From positions 248,001 to 312,000 of the forward strand of contig NZ_QJUA01000001.1 of NCBI RefSeq assembly GCF_003254575.1: DNA of 64,000 nucleotides, in the 5' to 3' direction. Positions 57,808-64,000 of the stretch are shown here, one piece after another. The DNA comes from Mycobacterium kyogaense (GTDB lineage Bacteria; Actinomycetota; Actinomycetes; Mycobacteriales; Mycobacteriaceae). A program made the position numbers and the translations under genes. How positions within the stretch are numbered: position 1 is the first letter of the stretch; every line of letters starts with the position of its first letter. The notes under the pieces were generated by a model that had not been told where the DNA came from, did no database searches, and saw only the letters and a list, made by a program, of their open reading frames with translations.

Positions 57808-58941
57808 ATGACCACCTTCGAAGCGGCCCCTCAGCTGCCCGAGAGTCTCATCTCCACCCTGGCCGGGCACTACTACACCGACCCCGAGGTCTTCGCCCTC
57901 GAACAGCAGAAGATCTTCGAGGCGATGTGGTTCTGCGTGGTCCGGTCTTCGGACCTCGGCAAGCCCGGCGCCTTCAAGACGGTCCAGGTGGGCGGGGAGA
58001 GCGTGCTGGTGACCCGATCACGCACGGGCGCGGTGAACGCGTTCTTCAACATCTGCCGTCACCGCGGGGCGCAGTTGTGCACCGAGGACAGTGGTGAAGT
58101 GCGTCGTGCGTTCCAATGTCCCTATCACGCATGGACATACGACCTCGACGGCAAGCTGATCGCCGCGCCGAACCTCACCAAGATGCCCGACATCGACAGG
58201 GTCGAGTACGGGCTCCGCACGATCGCCGTGCGCGAATGGCTGGGTTACGTCTGGGTGTGCCTGGCAGACGAGCCGCCGTCCTTCGAGGACACCGTGATGC
58301 AGGAGGTCGTCGACCGCCTCGGCGACCTCGACTCGATCGACCGCTACGGGATCGCCGACCTCTCCGTGGGCCGCCGCATCGTCTACGACGTCAAGGCCAA
58401 CTGGAAGCTGATCGTCGAGAACTTCATGGAGTGCTACCACTGCGCCACCATCCATCCCGAACTGACCGAGGTCCTCCCGGAGTTCGCCGACGGATACGCG
58501 GCCCAGTACTACGTCGGGCACGGTGCCGAATTCGGCGAGGACGTCCGAGGTTTCACCATCGACGGGTCGGAGGGGCTGGATCACATCCCCGGCGTCACCG
58601 CCGACCAGGATCGCCGCTACTACGCGATCACCGTGCGCCCACAGGTGTTCGTCAACCTGGTGCCCGACCATGTGATCGTGCATCGGATGTTCCCGCTGGC
58701 GGCCGACCGCACCGTCGTCGAGTGCGACTGGCTGTACCTGCCGGACGTCGTCGAATCAGGCCGCGACGTCAGCCACTCGGTGGAACTGTTCCACCGGGTC
58801 AACAGCCAGGACTTCGAGGCTGCCGAAAGATGCCAGCCCGCCATGAACTCCCGCGTGTACCGCAACGGTGGCGTGCTGGTTCCGAGTGAACACCACATCG
58901 GCGCCTTCCATGACTGGCTGCGCGGCATGCTCGCCGTGTGA
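57808..58941 (+). CDS. gbcA: Rieske non-heme iron oxygenase, glycine betaine (or proline betaine) N-demethylase
   Basis: 377 residues. Rieske ligands C83-x-H85 (CRHRGAQLC) and C104-x2-H107 (CPYHAWTY). The mononuclear iron site is ENFMECYHCATIHPEL (His211, His216) with a downstream Asp. Strong resemblance to GbcA and stachydrine demethylase Stc2, which oxidise a quaternary N-methyl to formaldehyde; the two substrates are hard to separate by sequence. BCCT uptake, DMG oxidase and sarcosine oxidase in the same island favour glycine betaine. AGGAG precedes ATG 57808. Ends 1 bp from the convergent RelZ-like gene. Confidence 0.87.
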   Translation: MTTFEAAPQLPESLISTLAGHYYTDPEVFALEQQKIFEAMWFCVVRSSDLGKPGAFKTVQVGGESVLVTRSRTGAVNAFFNICRHRGAQLCTEDSGEVRRAFQCPYHAWTYDLDGKLIAAPNLTKMPDIDRVEYGLRTIAVREWLGYVWVCLADEPPSFEDTVMQEVVDRLGDLDSIDRYGIADLSVGRRIVYDVKANWKLIVENFMECYHCATIHPELTEVLPEFADGYAAQYYVGHGAEFGEDVRGFTIDGSEGLDHIPGVTADQDRRYYAITVRPQVFVNLVPDHVIVHRMFPLAADRTVVECDWLYLPDVVESGRDVSHSVELFHRVNSQDFEAAERCQPAMNSRVYRNGGVLVPSEHHIGAFHDWLRGMLAV

Positions 58942-58942
58942 C

Positions 58943-60649
58943 TCAGGTGAGTCGCTCGGACCTGTTCTCCAACAACCGGATTCGATGGGCATTGCCGGGT
59001 AGGTCGATGTAGCGCCTGCCGAAGACGGCCAACAGCGCATCGTCGAGGCGACGCACCGCGCCCGGCGGAAAGCGGTAATCCATCGCGGCGTTCACCGCAT
59101 CGGTGTCGACGCCGGCCAGCACCGCGTCGACCTCGTCGATCGAGTCGACGCCGAGATCGAGCAGCAGCCCGGCCATCCAGCCGTAGTGGTCGGTCCGCGA
59201 CCAGCCGGCGTCGGGGAAGCGGTTGGCCAGGTACGTGGCCAGCACCGGAGTCGGAATGCCCGCCTCACCGGCGCTCTGCGGCCGTTCGACCGGGGTGGTC
59301 GACCGCAACCGCTCCCGGATCGCCGAGAACTCCCGGTCGGCCAGCTCCAGCAGACCCGCGGCCAGGGTGAACCGGCGATCCAGGTCGGGGGCGTCCTCCT
59401 CCGGAATCGAGCCCTTGTAGCGGACGTCGTGCTCGAACTCCGCCCACGCGTGTTGCAGGATCGTGCGCACCTGTACCGACGCCGGCTGCTGCTCACCCTC
59501 GACAGCCAGCAGCAGATGCCGGCTGGCGTACCCCCACCGGCCCTCACTGGCGGTCTCCACCCCCATGTCGCGATCGTCGAGGAGTTGCATCTCCTGCCCG
59601 AGCAGGCGGGCCACGGCGGCGACGTCGTCGCGCAGATAGGTGATCACCCGCAGACCGATCTGGTCGGTGATCTCCGAGAGCGGATCGGCGAAGAGTCTGC
59701 GCCCGTCGACATGCCGGTCGGCCTTGGCGGCGAACGATGCCACCGACTTGGTCCGCGCCGTCACGCTCAGGTAGTCGATACCCGCGTCATCGAGCAGCGC
59801 CGTCACCACCGCCACGTACCGCTCGGTGGAAGTCACCAACTGGGGACGCCGCCCGGTGTACGTCGCGATCGCGTCGTGCACCACGCCCGGTGTCGGCTCG
59901 GGCGGCGCCGGCAGCAGGTCCGACGGCAACGTCGGCGTCACGATGCACCCGGTCTCGGCGTCGCCGTAGAACGTCAGCAGGTCGGGCCGGCGCGCAGCCA
60001 ACAGCGCCACGTAGGCGCAGACGACCGCGTCCACCGGATCTTCCACGCGCCGCAATTCGCTCTTGCGCTCGGCACTTTCCGCGGCTGCGCGCAGACGCAG
60101 CCAGTCCGGGGAGTCCGCCACCCGCAGCGGGGGCTCCGCGGTTGCGAGTCCCTCGACGAGGTCCATCAGCCGCAGCAGCTCAGCCTGCAGCTGCGCCACC
60201 GAACGGCCCGGCTTGGCCTTGTACTTCAGCGTGCGGCCGAGCCGGAACAACGCCACCGTGGCCGCGTGCGGATACACCTCGAGCGCGCGGCGCGGCGCCT
60301 CGGACCGGGGATCGATGTCCAGCCCGAGGGCCTCGGACAGCCGCCCGGCCCTGGTGCCGTCGGCGAACTCGGGCTTACCCATGTTCGACGGATGGGTACC
60401 GGCCTGGAACTTCGCGAAGTCGGCGTTGAGCGCTCTCTCGGCCGGCCGCTGCCCGGTCTCGTTGCGCACCACGATGGGCGCGTCGATACCGACCACGCAG
60501 TCGCCCTCCACATAGGGCGCCACCATCGAGCGGATGCTGGCGTCATCGGTGGCCGCCGCCGCCGTCACCAGCCGGCCGGCGTCGTCGACCACCGCGACGC
60601 CGGTGGGTTTGCGCTGCCCCCAGGCCAGGTCCAGACCGACGAAATACAT
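58943..60649 (-). CDS. relZ: RelZ-like fusion: DUF429/RNase HII-like domain plus RelA-SpoT synthetase domain
   Basis: 568 residues. N-terminal half (1-245): DUF429/RNase-H-like fold (MYFVGLDLAWGQRKPTG, VVGIDAPIV, ALEVYPHA, DPVDAVVCAYVA). C-terminal half (~270-440): RelA/SpoT nucleotidyltransferase pattern RTK…K, DQIGLRVITY with Asp329, GYASRH, VQVRTILQHAWAEFEHDVRYKG. This matches the bifunctional RNase HII/(p)ppGpp synthetase MS_RHII-RSD (RelZ) of M. smegmatis, also near purB. The residue of the catalytic Glu in the ExQxRT motif is Ser391 here (SVQVRT). ATG 60649; divergent from purB by 32 bp. Confidence 0.85.
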   Translation of the reverse strand: MYFVGLDLAWGQRKPTGVAVVDDAGRLVTAAAATDDASIRSMVAPYVEGDCVVGIDAPIVVRNETGQRPAERALNADFAKFQAGTHPSNMGKPEFADGTRAGRLSEALGLDIDPRSEAPRRALEVYPHAATVALFRLGRTLKYKAKPGRSVAQLQAELLRLMDLVEGLATAEPPLRVADSPDWLRLRAAAESAERKSELRRVEDPVDAVVCAYVALLAARRPDLLTFYGDAETGCIVTPTLPSDLLPAPPEPTPGVVHDAIATYTGRRPQLVTSTERYVAVVTALLDDAGIDYLSVTARTKSVASFAAKADRHVDGRRLFADPLSEITDQIGLRVITYLRDDVAAVARLLGQEMQLLDDRDMGVETASEGRWGYASRHLLLAVEGEQQPASVQVRTILQHAWAEFEHDVRYKGSIPEEDAPDLDRRFTLAAGLLELADREFSAIRERLRSTTPVERPQSAGEAGIPTPVLATYLANRFPDAGWSRTDHYGWMAGLLLDLGVDSIDEVDAVLAGVDTDAVNAAMDYRFPPGAVRRLDDALLAVFGRRYIDLPGNAHRIRLLENRSERLT

Positions 60650-60681
60650 GGCCCCTACTGTGCCCGATAGGCTGTTGGGCC

Positions 60682-62112
60682 GTGAGCAACCGCGCGTCCA
60701 TTCCCGATGTCCTGGCCCACCGCTACGCCAGCGAGGAGATGGTCGCGATCTGGTCGCCGGAAGCCAAGATCGTCGCCGAGCGCAAGCTGTGGCTGGCGGT
60801 GCTGCGGGCGCAGGCAGAGCTGGGCGTGGAGATCCCCGCCGGGGTGATCGACGACTACGAGCGCGTCCTGGAGAACGTCGACCTCGACTCCATCGCGGCG
60901 CGGGAACGGGTGACGCGCCACGACGTCAAGGCCCGCATCGAAGAGTTCAACGCACTCGCCGGCCACGAGCACGTGCACAAGGGCATGACCAGCCGCGACC
61001 TCACCGAGAACGTCGAGCAGATGCAGATCCGGCGCTCGCTGGAACTGGTGCATGCCCGCGGCATCGCCGTCGCCGCCCGCCTCGCCGAGCGGGCCGCGCT
61101 CTACCGCGACCTCGTGATGGCCGGCCGCAGCCACAACGTCGCCGCACAGGCCACCACCCTGGGCAAGCGCTTCGCCTCCGCTGCCGAGGAGACCCTGGTC
61201 GCGCTGCGCCGCATCGAAGAACTCATCGCCCGCTACCCGCTGCGCGGCATCAAGGGGCCCATGGGCACCGCCCAGGACATGCTCGACCTGTTCGACGGCG
61301 ACACCGCACGGCTCGCCGACCTGGAGACCCGCATCGCACAGTTCCTCGGTTTCACCGACATCCTGACCAGTGTCGGCCAGGTGTACCCGCGCTCCCTGGA
61401 CCACGACGTGGTGTCGGCCCTCGTGCAACTCGGCGCGGGCCCGTCATCGTTCGCTCACACCGTCCGGCTGATGGCCGGCCACGAACTCGTCACCGAGGGA
61501 TTCGCACCCGGCCAGGTCGGTTCGTCGGCGATGCCGCACAAGATGAACACCCGCAGCTGCGAGCGGGTCAACGGATTGCAGGTGATCCTGCGCGGATATT
61601 CCTCCATGGCAGCCGAATTGGCGGGCGCACAGTGGAACGAGGGGGACGTCTTCTGCTCCGTGGTGCGTCGCGTCGCACTGCCGGACGCGTTCTTCGCCAT
61701 CGACGGGCAGACCGAGACGTTCCTGACCGTGCTCGACGAGTTCGGCGCGTACCCGGCGGTGATCCAGCGTGAGCTCGACCGCTACCTGCCGTTCCTCGCG
61801 ACGACGCGCATCCTGATCGCCGCCGTGCGCGCCGGGGTGGGCCGCGAGACCGCCCACGAAGTGATCAAGGAGCACGCGGTCGCGGTGGCGCTGGCGATGC
61901 GCGAGCGCGGAGCCGAACCCGATCTGCTGGACCGGCTGGCCGCCGATCCGCGGTTGCCCCTGGACCGTGCGGCGCTCGACGGCGCGCTGGCCGACAAGGC
62001 GGCCTTCACCGGTGCAGCCGCGGACCAGGTGGACCGCGTGATCGCCGCCGTCGACGATCTCGTCGCCCGTTATCCCGGCGCCGCCGATTACACCTCGGGC
62101 GCGATCCTGTGA
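60682..62112 (+). CDS. purB: Adenylosuccinate lyase
   Basis: 476 residues, fumarase/aspartase superfamily: signature [45 protein letters not shown]. Cleaves SAICAR and adenylosuccinate in purine and AMP synthesis. GTG 60682 starts the gene. The stop overlaps the cyp126 start (GTGA). Same purB-cyp126 pair as Rv0777-Rv0778. Confidence 0.96.
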   Translation: MSNRASIPDVLAHRYASEEMVAIWSPEAKIVAERKLWLAVLRAQAELGVEIPAGVIDDYERVLENVDLDSIAARERVTRHDVKARIEEFNALAGHEHVHKGMTSRDLTENVEQMQIRRSLELVHARGIAVAARLAERAALYRDLVMAGRSHNVAAQATTLGKRFASAAEETLVALRRIEELIARYPLRGIKGPMGTAQDMLDLFDGDTARLADLETRIAQFLGFTDILTSVGQVYPRSLDHDVVSALVQLGAGPSSFAHTVRLMAGHELVTEGFAPGQVGSSAMPHKMNTRSCERVNGLQVILRGYSSMAAELAGAQWNEGDVFCSVVRRVALPDAFFAIDGQTETFLTVLDEFGAYPAVIQRELDRYLPFLATTRILIAAVRAGVGRETAHEVIKEHAVAVALAMRERGAEPDLLDRLAADPRLPLDRAALDGALADKAAFTGAAADQVDRVIAAVDDLVARYPGAADYTSGAIL

Positions 62113-63335
62113 CGGCACCCGCGGAGGCTTTAGCCGGGATCGACTTCACCGATCTCGACAACTTCGCCGCGGGTTTTCCCCACCACCTGTTCGCGCGCCA
62201 CCGCGAGTGCGCGCCGGTCTACTGGCACGAACCGACCGAGAACACGCCCGACGGAGAAGGCTTCTGGTCGGTGGCCACGCACGCCGAAACCCTTGCCGTG
62301 CTTCGCGATCCGGACACGTACTCGTCGGTCACCGGCGGCGAGCGGCCCTTCGGCGGCACCCTGCTGCAGGATCTGCCGATCGCCGGTCAGCTGCTCAACA
62401 TGATGGACGATCCGCGCCACGCCGCGGTGCGCCGTCTGGTGAGTTCCGGGCTGACACCCCGGATGATCCGACGCATCGAAGACGATCTGCGGGTGCGGGT
62501 ACGCGGGTTGCTCGATGCCGTCCGACCGGGCCGGCCCGTGGACGTCGTCACCGAGATCGCTGCGGAGATCCCGATGCAGATGATCTGCATCCTGCTGGGA
62601 GTGCCGGAGTCCGAACGTCATTGGTTGTTCGAAGCCATCGAACCGAGTTTCGACTTCGGCGACGCCCGCCGGGCCACCATCTCGCGGCTGTCCGTCGAGG
62701 AAGCCGGTTCCCGGATGTTCGCCTACGGCCAGGAACTGATCGCCGAGAAGAAGACGGCGCCGAGCGACGACATGCTCTCGGTGGTGGTCAACTCCGCCGA
62801 CCCAGAGCTGTCCGACCTCGAGAGCTACCTGTTCTTCAGCCTGCTGTTCAGTGCGGGCGCCGAGACCACCCGCAATGCGATCTCCGGCGGATTGCTGGCC
62901 CTGATCGAGAACCCCGAGGCCTTCGCCGCCGTGCGTGCCGATCTGGATCTGCTGCCGACCGCGATCGAGGAGATGGTCCGGTGGACCTCGCCGTCGCCGT
63001 CGAAGCGTCGCACCGCCACCCGTCCGACCAGCCTGGCCGGTCGCCAGATCGACGCCGGGCAGAAGGTGCTGGTGTGGGAGGGTTCGGCCAACCGCGATGC
63101 GGCGGTGTTCGCCGACCCCGACCGGTTCGACGTCACGCGAAAGCCCAACCCGCACCTGGGTTTCGGGCAGGGTGTGCACTACTGCCTGGGGGCCAACCTG
63201 GCCCGGCTGGAATTGCGGGCCATCTTCTCCGAGCTGCTGAGCCGATTCCCCGCGATGCGCCTGGCCGCGCCGGTGGAATGGACGAGAAGCAACCGGCACA
63301 CCGGACTGCGGCACCTGATGGTAGTGATGGAGTAG
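62109..63335 (+). CDS. cyp126: Cytochrome P450 CYP126 (Rv0778-like)
   Basis: 408 residues: [14 protein letters not shown] (I-helix), [17 protein letters not shown] (ExxR region), [19 protein letters not shown] heme loop. N-terminus [20 protein letters not shown] and [11 protein letters not shown] close to the end are those of CYP126. GTG 62109 overlaps the purB stop, so the P450 is translated with purB; its substrate is unknown, though CYP126A1 is reported to bind azoles. Confidence 0.93.
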   Translation: MTAPAEALAGIDFTDLDNFAAGFPHHLFARHRECAPVYWHEPTENTPDGEGFWSVATHAETLAVLRDPDTYSSVTGGERPFGGTLLQDLPIAGQLLNMMDDPRHAAVRRLVSSGLTPRMIRRIEDDLRVRVRGLLDAVRPGRPVDVVTEIAAEIPMQMICILLGVPESERHWLFEAIEPSFDFGDARRATISRLSVEEAGSRMFAYGQELIAEKKTAPSDDMLSVVVNSADPELSDLESYLFFSLLFSAGAETTRNAISGGLLALIENPEAFAAVRADLDLLPTAIEEMVRWTSPSPSKRRTATRPTSLAGRQIDAGQKVLVWEGSANRDAAVFADPDRFDVTRKPNPHLGFGQGVHYCLGANLARLELRAIFSELLSRFPAMRLAAPVEWTRSNRHTGLRHLMVVME

Positions 63336-63901
63336 TGACTCCGGACATGAGAGCGTCCGATGCCGATCGCGCTGCGGTGATGCAGATCCTCGAGCAGGCG
63401 GTGGGCCAGGGCATGTTGACACTCGACGAGTACAGCGAGCGTGCCGACGTCGCGCTGGCCGCGCGCACCCGCGGCGAACTGGACACCGTGATCGCCGATC
63501 TGCCTCACGTGCGCCGTCAAGTCGTTCCGGCAGCAGCACCAGAAGAGGTGCGCAGCTGGATGTCGAGCATCACCCGTAAAGGCCAGTGGACCGTGCCGCC
63601 TCATCTGCGGATCACCACCCGGATGTGTTCGACGACGCTCGATTTCACCGCCGCCGTGGTGCCGGGTCCGGTGGTGCGCATCGACGTCGACGACTACTGC
63701 AGCTCCACGGACATGATCCTGCCCGACGGCGCGACCGCCGACCTCAACGGCGTCCACCACCTCGGTTCGTCCATGTCGGTGAAGGTGCCGACCGCCCCGA
63801 CACCGGCCGGGTTGCACGTCGTCGTGACCGGACGCGTGCGGTTCGGATCCCTCACCGTGCGCCACCCGTTCGGTGCGACGCTGCGACGGTTCCTTCGCTA
63901 A
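63335..63901 (+). CDS. DUF1707 domain protein
   Basis: 188 residues from GTG 63335 (ATG 63347 possible). Residues ~5-60 match DUF1707 (RASDADRAAVMQILEQAVGQGMLTLDEYSERADVALAARTRGELDTVIADL), an SHOCT-like helical module at the N-terminus of actinobacterial membrane or regulatory proteins. The C-terminal part is β-rich (MCSTTLDFTAAVV, GRVRFGSLTVRHPF), like cell-wall-stress LiaF-type domains, with no membrane helix. GGAG lies 2-3 nt before GTG. Overlaps the cyp126 stop by one base. Function unknown. Confidence 0.8.
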   Translation: MTPDMRASDADRAAVMQILEQAVGQGMLTLDEYSERADVALAARTRGELDTVIADLPHVRRQVVPAAAPEEVRSWMSSITRKGQWTVPPHLRITTRMCSTTLDFTAAVVPGPVVRIDVDDYCSSTDMILPDGATADLNGVHHLGSSMSVKVPTAPTPAGLHVVVTGRVRFGSLTVRHPFGATLRRFLR

Positions 63902-64000
63902 TCCGGGCGCCGCAGGTTCGTCGCCCGGATCCCGGTCGCCCGCAACTCGAGAGCGGCCAATCCGCGGATCGCCGTCCGATCCTGGCTGCGCCACGCGCCC
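63898..64000 (-). CDS. 3' end of a gene entering from the right (Rv0779c position)
   Basis: 34 codons on the minus strand end in TAG 63898-63900: reading …AWRSQDRTAIRGLAALEL, then RATGIRATNLRRPD. Open to the window edge with mycobacterial-like codon use. It overlaps the DUF1707 stop by 4 bp. In M. tuberculosis Rv0779c, a membrane protein, follows CYP126 on this strand; identity cannot be confirmed from this fragment. Confidence 0.4.
   Translation of the reverse strand, partial: GAWRSQDRTAIRGLAALELRATGIRATNLRRPD

Noticed and set aside
62207..63901. A 564-codon frame that would fuse a long Arg-rich N-terminus to the DUF1707 protein.
   Set aside because: Its first ~375 codons are an out-of-frame reading of cyp126; only the part from GTG 63335 has a recognisable domain.

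Overview
The window is a high-GC actinobacterial chromosome segment, best explained as a fast-growing Mycobacterium (Mycolicibacterium). Evidence: the 3' half of a mce4 (cholesterol importer) operon, a PhoP almost residue-for-residue that of M. tuberculosis, mycothiol-type formaldehyde dehydrogenase, CYP51/CYP123/CYP126, and long stretches colinear with M. tuberculosis Rv3494c-Rv3489 and Rv0756c-Rv0778. Rv numbers are given from memory of the family and gene order; no search was run. No rRNA, insertion sequence, phage or CRISPR array was seen.

Layout. 1-5968: end of mce4D, mce4E, mce4F, two Mce-associated membrane proteins, then otsA and a 54-residue protein on the other strand. 6034-10210: an SDR behind a KstR-like box, an XdhC protein and a secreted DUF4185 (putative endo-D-arabinanase) protein. 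10211-13729: tRNA-Thr, a decapeptide-repeat protein, phoP-phoR and a HIT hydrolase. 13758-26454: an acyl-CoA synthetase and SDR, then the adhB / SnoaL-like / ferredoxin / cyp51 / SDR / cyp123 / tetR operon, divergent from aldA-SDR-dehydrogenase-CMD. 26444-32407: an unrecognised protein, a CYP125-like P450 with a TetR, purD, a Tat-exported esterase and a TetR. 58943-64000: RelZ-like DUF429/RelA-SpoT fusion, purB, cyp126, a DUF1707 protein and the end of another gene.

The most striking part is about 23-28 kb (32.5-58.9 kb) lying where M. tuberculosis goes from the Rv0775 TetR almost directly to purB. It holds what looks like a complete glycine betaine to pyruvate pathway: BCCT uptake; a Rieske N-demethylase with its own Rieske ferredoxin and FAD reductase; dimethylglycine oxidase; four-subunit sarcosine oxidase soxBDAG; glyA; sdaA; and the one-carbon outlets purU, mycothiol-dependent formaldehyde dehydrogenase and an FdhF-type oxidoreductase. 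A second demethylase candidate (DgcA/N-methylproline demethylase type) heads the formaldehyde/formate operon. Three GntR and one IclR regulators are included.

Two palindromic operator families were read directly from the promoters of this island. A TGATATATCA-type motif occurs before sdaA, glyA/gntR, the second gntR, the dimethylglycine oxidase and the BCCT gene (six sites). A CTGARATKTCAG motif occurs before dgcA and before the gntR at 41237-41863. The Rieske operon instead carries an inverted repeat, GCGTATTA-14-TAATACGC. Together they suggest a two-tier regulon that separates betaine carbon flow from formaldehyde disposal. Other notable items are an SDR gene whose only plausible start is ATT, a 17-bp tandem minisatellite between convergent genes, and a cluster of TetR-type operators between the cyp123 operon and aldA.
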